In this document: in pieces, positions 1 through 6,365 of the stretch | Layout of the letters: the number at the start of each line of letters is the position of its first letter | How positions within the stretch are numbered: the first letter of the stretch is position 1 | From: UBA2645 sp044360285 | GTDB taxonomy: Bacteria > Pseudomonadota > Alphaproteobacteria > Rickettsiales > UBA1997 | DNA: 45,498 nucleotides | Direction: 5' to 3' | Assembly: GCA_044360285.1 (NCBI GenBank) | Contig: JBIKKP010000009.1 | Location: 1 to 45,498, forward strand | Translations under genes and position numbers: made by a program | Notes under the pieces: generated by a model | What the model saw: the letters and a program-made list of their open reading frames with translations, nothing else | Databases searched by the model: none | Told to the model about the DNA's origin: nothing

Positions 1-5
1 TGGAA

Positions 6-45
6 CTCCCTCTCCCTTGAGGGGAGAGGGCTGGGGTGAGGGTGA
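6..45 (-). repeat. 40-bp palindromic repeat, copy R1
   Basis: This 40-bp unit is the exact reverse complement of the copy at 5406-5445 and nearly that of 8443-8482; 8535-8574 has the same orientation as this copy. Its core is a self-complementary CCCTCTCCC-TTGA-type hairpin followed by a GGGGTGAGGGTGA tail. It lies downstream of putP (leftward) at the window edge, so it may be part of a larger element. No coding capacity is seen. Confidence 0.9.
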
Positions 46-126
46 AAAATACAAATTCAATCAATCAACACAAAATCACTCAAAAAATCAGATCAAAAAT
101 GACGCACAAAAAAGACGGGAATTTTT

Positions 127-153
127 GGATTGTGGCCGCGGCGGCCACAATCC
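127..153. other. Perfect 11-bp stem hairpin downstream of putP
   Basis: GGATTGTGGCC pairs with GGCCACAATCC across a 5-nt loop. On the putP (minus) strand the stem is followed by A residues rather than a U tract, so it is not a canonical intrinsic terminator. It may still protect the 3' end of the putP message or be a repeat remnant. The rest of 46-206 is AT-rich and shows no gene. Confidence 0.5.
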
Positions 154-206
154 AACCAACTTCAAGCCTCTTGGCTGAAGGCTCGCCAAAAAATTCCTAA
201 AAAAAC

Positions 207-1658
207 CTAAAAATCGCGGAAATTTTTTCTTCTTAAAAAATCAACAAAACTAACCAAAAAAATCACTGCGCTTGAAAGCAAAAATGCCGGCAAAATTTCG
301 TAAGAAAAAAATTTAAATTGGCTGAAAATTAATGCCGAAATTGCGCCAGAAATCACGCCACAAAATGCGGCGTTTTTTGTGACTTTTTTTGAAAAAAGTG
401 CAAAAATAATTACTGGGCCAATCCCCGCTCCAAGCCCAGCCCAAGCGCGTGCAACCAAAGCAAGCACAGAAGAATTTTCATCCCAGGCAATTGCCAGGGC
501 AGCTAGCGCAACCAACAGCACAAAGGCTCGACTCGCATTTAACATTTGAGAATCGCTGGCTTTTTTGTGGAAAAATTTTTGGTAAAAATCCTGCGTCAAA
601 GCGCTGGCGCAGATGATGATTTGCGCGTTAATTGTGCTCATGATTGCTGCCAAAATTGCGGCGATGAAAAGGCCAAGAAAAATTGGATGAAAAATTTTTG
701 AAGTCAGCGCAATGAAAACCGTTTCTGGCTCAGCAAGTTTTTGTGGCAGGAAGTAGACAAAGCCAATGATGCCAACGCTTGCCGCCCCAAGCATTGAAAG
801 CGACATCCAACTTAAACAAATTTTTTTCGCCAAGTTAATTTGGCGCGGGCCCTTAATTGCCATGTATTTGGAGATGATGTGCGGCTGGCCAAAATATCCA
901 AGTCCCCAAGAAAGCGAGCCCAAAATTGCCCAAAAATTAAGTTGGTAAAATGGGTCTAGATGATGAGTGGAAGCGGCTTGCAGGCTTTGCCAAAAAACTT
1001 CCAAATCGGAATTTAGCAAAATGTAAATTGGTGCAAAAAGCAGAACAAAAAGCATCAGCAGCCCTTGAAATAAATCCGCCCAACTTACGGCCAGAAAGCC
1101 GCCAACAAGAGCGTAGAGCACAATTGCCACGCAAGAAAAAAGCAGAGCTTTGTGGTAAGAAATTTGCAAAAACTGCGAAAATAATTTCGCGCCGCCAACA
1201 AATCCCGAGGCAATGTAAATCGTAAAAAAGAAAATGATGATTGCCGAAAGCGTGAGGCCAAGCGCGCCGCTTTTGTCGTTGAAGCGATTCGACAAAAATT
1301 GCGAAATTGTCAGCGAGTTGCCAAATTTTTCACTCTCAAGGCGAAGCCGCACCGCAAGCAGGCTCCAGCTTAAAAATGATCCCAAAATTAGGCCCAAAAC
1401 CATCCAAACTTGGTTGAACCCAAAAAGATAAAAAGCCCCCGGAAGCCCCATCAACAGCCAGCTGCTCATGTCTGACGCACCAACGTTTAGGGCACCAACC
1501 AACGCGCCAAGTTTTCGACCGCCAATGATGTAGTCGCCGAAGGTTTTGGTTTTTTTGAAGCCGCGAAAGCCGAGGTAGAAGAGGACAAGGAAGTAGAGGG
1601 CGACGACGGTTAGGCTGGGGATGGTGGAGTGGAGGGGGAGATGGGTTAGGGTTTCCAT
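207..1658 (-). CDS. putP: Sodium/proline symporter (PutP, SSS family)
   Basis: The product imports proline with sodium ions across the inner membrane and belongs to the solute:sodium symporter family. The 483-residue protein is almost entirely hydrophobic helices. It carries the PutP-type block ASDMSSWLLMGLPG near residues 61-74, which contains the sodium/proline site region of the family. The ATG at 1658 is chosen because the protein then begins just before the first helix. An in-frame upstream start at 1709 would add 17 polar residues and run into the SIR2-like gene. It is a single gene, 16 bp downstream of the SIR2-like gene on the same strand. Substrate is inferred from family resemblance; a related amino acid or osmolyte is possible. 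Confidence 0.88.
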   Translation of the reverse strand: METLTHLPLHSTIPSLTVVALYFLVLFYLGFRGFKKTKTFGDYIIGGRKLGALVGALNVGASDMSSWLLMGLPGAFYLFGFNQVWMVLGLILGSFLSWSLLAVRLRLESEKFGNSLTISQFLSNRFNDKSGALGLTLSAIIIFFFTIYIASGFVGGAKLFSQFLQISYHKALLFSCVAIVLYALVGGFLAVSWADLFQGLLMLFVLLFAPIYILLNSDLEVFWQSLQAASTHHLDPFYQLNFWAILGSLSWGLGYFGQPHIISKYMAIKGPRQINLAKKICLSWMSLSMLGAASVGIIGFVYFLPQKLAEPETVFIALTSKIFHPIFLGLFIAAILAAIMSTINAQIIICASALTQDFYQKFFHKKASDSQMLNASRAFVLLVALAALAIAWDENSSVLALVARAWAGLGAGIGPVIIFALFSKKVTKNAAFCGVISGAISALIFSQFKFFSYEILPAFLLSSAVIFLVSFVDFLRRKNFRDF

Positions 1659-1674
1659 GGGGGTGAGGAATGTC

Positions 1675-3138
1675 TCAGTTCGATCTCGATAAAACTTCGA
1701 AATACTCAAATGGCTCCACGCCTCCTTGCGTTATGACAGAACGACTGATGTAAGGTGCTTCAAAAAAATCGAACTCAGACCTTAATGAATTACTGGCGGA
1801 AAGCTTAGATATTCTAGTTGGTATCTTCCATTGAGTACTGTGATGCTTCATCACAACAACATTTGATCGTATATCTGATCGAGACAATTCTTCGTAAATT
1901 CTTCTTTCCAGCTTCTTATTTCCATCAAAATTAGTGACATAACAACCACTTCCCCATCGCAAGTATTTCTTTCGACCGCTATAATCATCCCTTAATTTCA
2001 AACGCTCGTTATTAAGTCGATCAAAACCATAACCAATAACGTAGAGGATATCCCACGCACCACCCTCTCTTAAAGTTATTTTATCAAGTTCTGGGTCTTC
2101 ATTTTTTGCTTCAGTCGCAACCCTTCTGTCTTCGCCAATCACTTTAATTCTACTTAAAATATCTTCATTTTTTAATAAACTTTCCGACTGCTTTAGAAAC
2201 ATTTTTAACAAAGCATCTCTGTGATAAGTTTCCCAAGGCTGAACTGAATAATCTGCTTCAAAACTTTTTAGAAAATTAGAGAAACTGGAGAAGTGATTTG
2301 GCTCCTCAACGTCGATAAAGTTTCTAGGCAAGTGCTGAATGTTGTCGTATTTTAATAACTTTTCTGCCTGAGCTCTGGAAATCCACCTTTCATCTTGCGC
2401 GGCAAAAAATCCAATCCTCTGCCCCATATCAATTCCACCACCACTATTGTTCCTTAGATAAACTTTTCCACTAGCGTCGTCATAAAACTCATTCTTCCAA
2501 GAGTAGGTCATCTCACCAAGAATAGTTCCCTTTCTTGACTCAAATATACCGATTATTTCTTTTTCCGTCGAAGATACGCAGCCATAAACATGATAAATTT
2601 TTGCTCTAAGTTTCTTCAAAAAACTTTCTAAATTTTCTTCGTCTTCTTGCTTAAAAAAACTCTTTGCTCGCTCAAGCAAATAGAGCTCTAGGGAAAGATC
2701 GTAATTGAAGGTAATGATGTGTAAAAATTTCAGATTTTCTTCAATCAAATCCAATCTTTCTTGGTTAGATTTTTCTCTAGAAACAGTAGGGAAAATCAGC
2801 TTTGCAAGCTCGTGATACCAATTGTTTTCGAAATCTTTGCGAAGCGCGCTGTAAGCAGTCGAAGCCAGGATTATTGAAACAATCAAAGCTTTAAGAAAAT
2901 TTTTTTCTTCTTCGTTATCAATGTAAGAGATATGCGAATCGATGCTTGCATGATTGCTAAGCAAAAAATTCTCCATGTAGCGAAAATTCGGATTTTGTAA
3001 AAAATCTTGTGAACCTTTGTTGCTTTCCCAAATTCTCCTAACCACCTGAGCAAACTGCGCACCCGTTGGATAAAAACCACACTCAACCGAAGCGCCAGCG
3101 CCAAGAATTATCAGCCTACTCAACTTATTTTCAGACAT
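1675..3138 (-). CDS. SIR2-like NAD-binding domain protein, possible defence effector
   Basis: This 487-residue soluble protein has the hallmarks of the SIR2-like (SIR2_2 type) fold. A GAGAS nucleotide-binding loop at residues 13-17 is followed by ECGFYPTG. TFNYD lies at 143-147 (the T-x-N-Y-D motif), a histidine in the strand YHVYG at 183, and a late GYGFDRLN motif at 370-377. In characterised bacterial antiphage proteins this fold hydrolyses NAD+; the Asn and His positions used for that look intact here. The start overlaps the stop of the upstream gene by 8 bp, so the two are probably translationally coupled. No sirtuin zinc cysteines are apparent, so a classical deacetylase is unlikely. A defence role is inference from fold and context. 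Confidence 0.7.
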   Translation of the reverse strand: MSENKLSRLIILGAGASVECGFYPTGAQFAQVVRRIWESNKGSQDFLQNPNFRYMENFLLSNHASIDSHISYIDNEEEKNFLKALIVSIILASTAYSALRKDFENNWYHELAKLIFPTVSREKSNQERLDLIEENLKFLHIITFNYDLSLELYLLERAKSFFKQEDEENLESFLKKLRAKIYHVYGCVSSTEKEIIGIFESRKGTILGEMTYSWKNEFYDDASGKVYLRNNSGGGIDMGQRIGFFAAQDERWISRAQAEKLLKYDNIQHLPRNFIDVEEPNHFSSFSNFLKSFEADYSVQPWETYHRDALLKMFLKQSESLLKNEDILSRIKVIGEDRRVATEAKNEDPELDKITLREGGAWDILYVIGYGFDRLNNERLKLRDDYSGRKKYLRWGSGCYVTNFDGNKKLERRIYEELSRSDIRSNVVVMKHHSTQWKIPTRISKLSASNSLRSEFDFFEAPYISRSVITQGGVEPFEYFEVLSRSN

Positions 3139-3775
3139 ACTTGCCGACAGATTTTTTCTTTAAGTTTTCAACGCTATATTTTTCAACTTTTTCGGCCTTT
3201 GGTAGGTCCAACAAATCTTCCTCAATTCTAACACAAAGATCACTCAACTTACTTCCGACGTGAGCCTCGCTTAAACCCTCAAGAAAAAAGGCGCAGGCCT
3301 GAGAATCATCGCGTACGCCAACGGCTCTCCAATCCCAGACTTCTTCACCACTTCCAGGAATTTTGCCAAAGACTTTTAGCTCAATCATCACAAGGCTTCC
3401 ACCCGCAACAACCCAGTCTTTGCCCTTATCTTTTCCTTCTAATTTTTTGATAATTTTCACGCCATCTTCGGCTTTTTTCGCAGCGTGTTTGCCGCTTTCC
3501 AAAGCTTTATCTATCTGCTTTTCGTAGGCTTTCCATTCTCCGGAGGTCAAAACTTTTTCACGAACAAAAACGGGATATTCCTTACCGGAAGCGCTTAGAA
3601 TTCCTTTTGAATCACCAGCAACAAACACCAACTTTTCGTCGCCATACTTTAGGCAGTAAGACTTTGGCTTTTCTTTTTTGTCGTCTTTCTCTTTTTCGTA
3701 TTTTTCCTTCTTCTTCTGATTCTCAAATTTTTTGTGAGCATCCTTGGGATCTTCGTATTTTTCTGAGTCTTCCAT
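3131..3775 (-). CDS. Lys/Glu-rich protein of unknown function, partner of the SIR2-like gene
   Basis: I do not recognise this 214-residue protein. Residues 1-38 are extremely charged (runs of K, E and D) and probably disordered or a single long helix. The remainder looks globular, with hydrophobic strands such as KLVFVAGDSKGILSA and WVVAGGSLVMIELKVFG, and a short WDWRAVGV segment. There is no signal peptide or membrane segment. Its 3' end overlaps the SIR2-like gene by 8 bp, so the pair forms an operon. Upstream is a terminator and a duplicated tRNA-Gly end. The MIELKVFGK segment faintly recalls nuclease strands of the (D/E)xK kind, but I do not see a full motif. Accessory, sensor or toxin-partner roles are open. 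Confidence 0.6.
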   Translation of the reverse strand: MEDSEKYEDPKDAHKKFENQKKKEKYEKEKDDKKEKPKSYCLKYGDEKLVFVAGDSKGILSASGKEYPVFVREKVLTSGEWKAYEKQIDKALESGKHAAKKAEDGVKIIKKLEGKDKGKDWVVAGGSLVMIELKVFGKIPGSGEEVWDWRAVGVRDDSQACAFFLEGLSEAHVGSKLSDLCVRIEEDLLDLPKAEKVEKYSVENLKKKSVGKYV

Positions 3776-3797
3776 GAGGAGAAATGATGTAGAAGGA

Positions 3798-3816
3798 AAT
3801 GGAGCGGGTGAAGGGA
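3798..3816 (-). repeat. Duplicated 3' end of tRNA-Gly (possible att remnant)
   Basis: These 19 bp are identical to 3907-3925, which covers the 3'-terminal 17 nt of tRNA-Gly including CCA plus 2 nt downstream. The copies are 109 bp apart. A direct repeat of a tRNA 3' end is the usual footprint of tyrosine-recombinase integration, but no integrase lies in the window. Confidence 0.8.
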
Positions 3817-3863
3817 GTTTTTACGTTAAGAAAAAAGCCTTAACGGCTTTTTTTAGTAAAAAC
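3816..3863. terminator. Bidirectional intrinsic terminator after the tRNA block
   Basis: AAAAAAGCC (3831-3839) pairs with GGCTTTTTT (3845-3853) around a 5-nt loop, with T tracts on both strands. It is enclosed by a second inverted pair, GTTTTTAC and GTAAAAAC, at 3816-3823 and 3856-3863. It lies downstream of tRNA-Gly and should stop tRNA transcription before the SIR2-like module. Confidence 0.7.
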
Positions 3864-3908
3864 GGCAATCGCTGAAAGCGATGCCATGACCGAGCACCCG
3901 ACAGGGAA

Positions 3909-3982
3909 TGGAGCGGGTGAAGGGAATCGAACCCTCACGGCCAGCTTGGAAGGCTGGAACTCTACCGTTGAGCTACACCCGC
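3909..3982 (-). tRNA. tRNA-Gly (anticodon TCC)
   Basis: The 74-nt cloverleaf reads from 3982 to 3909 on the minus strand. It has acceptor GCGGGTG pairing with CACCCGC, the D arm TAGCTCAACGGTAGAG, anticodon stem CCAGC/GCTGG with loop CTTCCAA (anticodon TCC), and T arm GGTTCGATTCC. CCA is encoded. The 3' end is duplicated at 3798-3816. Confidence 0.95.
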
Positions 3983-3989
3983 GTAGACT

Positions 3990-4011
3990 TAAAAATGCTT
4001 CCGCATTTTTA
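3990..4011. repeat. Mini-hairpin between tRNA-Gly and tRNA-Tyr
   Basis: TAAAAATGC pairs perfectly with GCATTTTTA around the loop TTCC. It is one of several short perfect hairpins of the form arm-GC-loop-GC-arm in this tRNA block. It may be an RNA processing or structural element. Confidence 0.6.
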
Positions 4012-4084
4012 GAATTTATCTAGTCAAAAAGATCTTGTTGCGAATGCACGAATTTATTTCGTGCGCAGCAACTCAATTTTTCTC

Positions 4085-4105
4085 AAATTTGCTGAAAGCA
4101 AATTT
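4085..4105. repeat. Mini-hairpin upstream of the Gly tRNA and downstream of the Tyr tRNA
   Basis: AAATTTGCT pairs perfectly with AGCAAATTT around the loop GAA. It has the same AAATTTGC arm as the hairpin at 4206-4227 on the other side of tRNA-Tyr, so tRNA-Tyr is bracketed by matching hairpins. Confidence 0.6.
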
Positions 4106-4114
4106 GTTTAAGAG

Positions 4115-4200
4115 TGGTGGACAGGGCAGGATTTGAACCTGCGAACGCTTGCGCGGACAGATTTACAGTCTGTTGCCATTGACCACTCGGCCACCTGTCC
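4115..4200 (-). tRNA. tRNA-Tyr (anticodon GTA)
   Basis: This 86-nt class II tRNA reads from 4200 to 4115. It has acceptor GGACAGG pairing with CCTGTCC, D arm beginning TGGCCGAGTGG, anticodon loop CTGTAAA with GTA, a long variable arm (CGCGCAAGCG region), and T arm GGTTCGAATCC. CCA is encoded at the 3' end. The long variable arm agrees with bacterial tRNA-Tyr. Confidence 0.95.
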
Positions 4201-4205
4201 TCAAT

Positions 4206-4227
4206 TAAATTTGCTTACGCAAATTTA
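4206..4227. repeat. Mini-hairpin between tRNA-Tyr and tRNA-Met
   Basis: TAAATTTGC pairs perfectly with GCAAATTTA around the loop TTAC. The arm matches the hairpin at 4085-4105. Confidence 0.6.
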
Positions 4228-4238
4228 GTAAATGTCGT

Positions 4239-4272
4239 GTTAAAAAGTTGAAAGCGGTTCCAACTTTTTAAC
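4239..4272. repeat. 12-bp stem hairpin downstream of tRNA-Met
   Basis: GTTAAAAAGTTG pairs perfectly with CAACTTTTTAAC, with a 10-nt loop. It could slow or stop transcription after tRNA-Met or mark a processing site; a U tract is not directly adjacent. Confidence 0.55.
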
Positions 4273-4331
4273 AAACTTTTGTTTTTTGAGTGAGAAAAAG
4301 CAAAAATTTGGTCTGCCACCCAATAAGAGGT

Positions 4332-4407
4332 TGGTAGCGGGAGAGGGGATCGAACCCCCGACACGCGGATTATGATCCCGCTGCTCTACCGACTGAGCTA
4401 CCCCGCC
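4332..4407 (-). tRNA. tRNA-Met, elongator type (anticodon CAT)
   Basis: The 76-nt cloverleaf reads from 4407 to 4332. Acceptor GGCGGGG pairs with the strand ending TCCCGCT (with a G1-U72 wobble), D arm GTAGCTCAGTCGGTAGAGC, anticodon stem GCGGG/TCCGC with loop ATCATAA (anticodon CAT), and T arm GGGGTTCGATCCCC. CCA is encoded. G1-U72 and the D arm fit alphaproteobacterial elongator tRNA-Met rather than the initiator; an Ile-CAT (lysidine) tRNA is a less likely alternative. A degraded copy of its 5' half lies at 4542-4572. Confidence 0.88.
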
Positions 4408-4506
4408 ATGAATAATTCCCCCAGAACACGCTTCGTCGCTTTTCGAGCAAAGCTCGAAGACGACTCACGACTGGGTATCGGCGCAGCCGCTACCCGTTTT
4501 TCGCTT

Positions 4507-4524
4507 AAAACGCTTTCGCGTTTT
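4507..4524. repeat. Mini-hairpin AAAACGC-TTTC-GCGTTTT
   Basis: This is a perfect 7-bp stem with a 4-nt loop in the spacer between tRNA-Met and its duplicated 5' half. The same spacer (4414-4541) also contains GGGTA/TACCC-, TTCGAG/CTCGAA- and GAGC/GCTC-armed hairpins, but no gene. Confidence 0.55.
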
Positions 4525-4541
4525 ATGAGCTAAAGCTCACC

Positions 4542-4572
4542 GCTCTAAACCTGGAGCTACCCCGCCATGAAT
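4542..4572 (-). repeat. Degraded duplicate of the tRNA-Met 5' half
   Basis: These 31 bp align without gaps to 4383-4413. The first 6 and last 19 positions match and the 6 between differ. The matched part covers the tRNA-Met acceptor 5' strand and D arm plus 6 nt upstream. It lacks the rest of a tRNA and cannot fold as one. The direct repeat spacing is 159 bp. Confidence 0.75.
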
Positions 4573-4637
4573 TTCAGGCAAAAAGAAAAGCGGTTGTCCC
4601 GCCAAAACCTACGCCAAAAAGAGCGCGGCGTTTTAAT

Positions 4638-5393
4638 TCAGTGGTTACAAATTTTGCAACTTGGATTTTTTTTCAGCGAAACTTTGCGGAAATCGTTTTT
4701 TAAAAAATCGAAGATGAGGATTTTTCCAACCAGGCTTTCACCAATTTGTAAAATCTCGCGGATGGCCGTGGTTACTTGCAGGGCGCCGATTGTGCCAGCT
4801 ACTGATCCGAGAATTCCTTTCTCAAAAAGCGGTAAAGAAAAATCATCGCCAACGATGTTTGGATTGAAACAAGCGTAGCACGGACTTGCTTTTTCGTAAG
4901 ATTTAAAAACTGCAACCTGCCCTAAAAATCCTTTTACAGCCGCAAAAATTAGGGGTTTTTGCAACTCGTGGCAAATTTCGTTGATGACAAAACGCGTTGG
5001 AAAATTGTCGGTTGCATCCAAAATAAAATCATAATTAGCAGCGATTTGCCTTAGAGAATCGCGATTCGCGCGCTGGTCGTAAATTTTTAGATTTAATTCA
5101 GAATTAAGCGCCAGCAGCTTCTTTCTTGCGCTTTCAACTTTTTTTTCACCGATATTTTCCTCAGCGTGTAACACTTGGCGCTGTAGGTTTGAAAGCTCGA
5201 CCACATCATCATCAACTACGCCGATATTTCCAACTCCAGCTGCAGTTAAATAAAACAAAGCTGGTGAGCCAAGGCCGCCCGCGCCAACCACCAAAACTCG
5301 CGCGCGCGCAAGCTGCTGCTGGCCCTGCTCGCCGATTTCGGGGAGGATTATGTTGCGTAAATAGCGCTGTTTTTGCGAATCGTTTAGAGTCAT
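4638..5393 (-). CDS. moeB: MoeB/ThiF/HesA-family adenylyltransferase
   Basis: The product activates the C-terminal glycine of a ubiquitin-like sulfur carrier (MoaD or ThiS) by adenylation. The 251-residue length is that of bacterial MoeB/ThiF. The E1-type nucleotide loop GAGGLG is at 37-42, the DATDN motif at 126-130, and the zinc ligands at C172/C175 (CYAC) and C246/C249 (CKIC). There is no rhodanese domain. No moaD, thiS or other cofactor genes are nearby, so the sequence does not say whether molybdopterin or thiamine is the pathway. It is a single gene between the tRNA block and a repeat cluster. Confidence 0.88.
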   Translation of the reverse strand: MTLNDSQKQRYLRNIILPEIGEQGQQQLARARVLVVGAGGLGSPALFYLTAAGVGNIGVVDDDVVELSNLQRQVLHAEENIGEKKVESARKKLLALNSELNLKIYDQRANRDSLRQIAANYDFILDATDNFPTRFVINEICHELQKPLIFAAVKGFLGQVAVFKSYEKASPCYACFNPNIVGDDFSLPLFEKGILGSVAGTIGALQVTTAIREILQIGESLVGKILIFDFLKNDFRKVSLKKNPSCKICNH

Positions 5394-5405
5394 AAATAAG
5401 TTAAA

Positions 5406-5445
5406 TCACCCTCACCCCAGCCCTCTCCCCTCAAGGGAGAGGGAG
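5406..5445 (+). repeat. 40-bp palindromic repeat, copy R2
   Basis: Exact reverse complement of 6-45 and near-identical to 8443-8482. It is followed by GAGTTTTTGTAAAACTC, an imperfect palindrome that also follows the 8443 copy in related form. This is the first of several repeats stacked in the moeB-dut gap. Confidence 0.9.
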
Positions 5446-5490
5446 CTTTACCGAGTTTTTGTAAAACTCTGAAGTTAAATCAAACTCTGC

Positions 5491-5570
5491 GCTCGGGCGG
5501 GATTTGTAATCTCGCCCGCAACGTTCATGCAAAAACTCAACCGAGAATTTTGAACTATTTTGCATGAACG
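5491..5570 (+). repeat. GCTCGGGCGG / GTTCATGC repeat, family B copy 1
   Basis: The element starts with GCTCGGGCGG and contains a perfect 13-bp inverted pair, CGTTCATGCAAAA (5522-5534) and TTTTGCATGAACG (5558-5570). The same ordered motifs occur at 28897-29005, where the outer GCTCGGGCGG is also present as a terminal inverted repeat. No protein is encoded, so it looks like a miniature palindromic element. Confidence 0.75.
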
Positions 5571-5632
5571 AGTGGATCAGAGTTGCAAACTCTGCCCCGC
5601 ATAAAGGCCCAGCGAAAGGGCGAAAACAGACT

Positions 5633-5746
5633 CGTCATCCTTGGGCGCAAAGCGACCGAGGATCTTGTTTTGTTCATCGGCTAAACGCACGAGATCCTCG
5701 AATTGCTAAAGCAATTCAAGGATGACGGCACTGTTCAAGGATGACG
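5633..5746. repeat. CGTCATCCTTG repeat, family C copy 1
   Basis: CGTCATCCTTG (5633-5643) is inverted as CAAGGATGACG (5717-5727), and a further TCAAGGATGACG follows at 5735-5746. Inside are GAGGATCT/AGATCCTC arms and a GAATTGC-TAAA-GCAATTC hairpin. The segment AGATCCTCG...AAGGATGACGGC recurs at 28826-28860. With copies R2 and B it fills 5394-5773, where I see no gene. Confidence 0.75.
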
Positions 5747-5773
5747 ACCGTGATTTAGACCGACTGCGATTAA

Positions 5774-6217
5774 CTACTGGCCAGTGCTTCCAAACCCACC
5801 GCTGCCGCGTGTGGTTTCATCTAGATCTTCCACCAGCACAACATGTGCTTGTTCGTGGCGCGCAATAACCATTTGCGCGATTCGCATTCCGCGGGTGATC
5901 GTGAAATCAACGCTCGAGTGATTAATCAAAATCGCGCAAACTTCGCCGCGATAGTCTGAATCAACGGTTCCAGGCGAGTTTAAAACTGTGATGCCGTTTT
6001 TAAGCGCAAGTCCCGAACGCGGGCGTACTTGAGCTTCGAAGCCTTTTTCAAGGGCGATGGAAATTCCGCATTTTACTAATTTCACTTCGCCTGGTTTGAT
6101 GGTAATTGGTTCGTCAATTGCGGCTTGAAGGTCCATTCCAGCACTTCCTGAGGTTTCATATTTTGGCAAAGGTAAATCTTTTCCGTGCTCAAGTTTTTTA
6201 ATTTTTAGAATCGTCAT
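5774..6217 (-). CDS. dut: Deoxyuridine 5'-triphosphate nucleotidohydrolase (dUTPase)
   Basis: The product hydrolyses dUTP to dUMP and pyrophosphate, keeping uracil out of DNA and supplying dTMP synthesis. From the start at 6217 it has 147 residues, the usual trimeric dUTPase length. All five family motifs are visible: AGMDL (26-30), RPRSGLA (65-71), GTVDSDYRGE (83-92), RIAQMV (112-117) and the C-terminal RGSGGFGSTG (137-146). A longer reading from 6316 would add 33 basic residues that do not belong to the fold. Its start is divergent from petA, with 148 bp between. Confidence 0.95.
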   Translation of the reverse strand: MTILKIKKLEHGKDLPLPKYETSGSAGMDLQAAIDEPITIKPGEVKLVKCGISIALEKGFEAQVRPRSGLALKNGITVLNSPGTVDSDYRGEVCAILINHSSVDFTITRGMRIAQMVIARHEQAHVVLVEDLDETTRGSGGFGSTGQ

Positions 6218-6365
6218 GTTGATTATTTTTAATTGAGATTTTGCCAGATTTTTCGCGGCATTTTTCTTAATTCGAAAGTGAAAAATCCGGGTTGATAAAT
6301 TCACTTGGCGAATCATAAAGCGCGCCGTTTTTTACGAATAAAAATCCATCCAATTTTTTTTAAAA

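Noticed and set aside
127..153. Hairpin as putP terminator
   Set aside because: On the putP strand the stem is followed by A residues, not a U tract.
937..1225. Plus- and minus-strand open frames inside putP
   Set aside because: They are out-of-frame readings of putP with no recognisable protein features; the same holds for most small frames inside other genes.
1659..1709. Longer N-terminus of PutP overlapping the SIR2-like gene
   Set aside because: The 17 extra residues are polar and precede the first helix; the ATG at 1658 fits the family and leaves a normal gap.
1675..3775. Named SIR2 defence systems such as Thoeris or SIR2-HerA
   Set aside because: No TIR-domain or HerA-type ATPase gene is adjacent; the only partner is the charged 214-residue protein.
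4332..4407. Initiator tRNA-Met
   Set aside because: It begins with G and has a G1-U72 pair rather than the C1-A72 mismatch typical of the initiator, and its anticodon stem lacks three consecutive G-C pairs of initiator type.
3776..4637. Coding sequence between the tRNA genes
   Set aside because: Open frames here run through tRNA genes or duplicated tRNA ends, and none resembles a protein.
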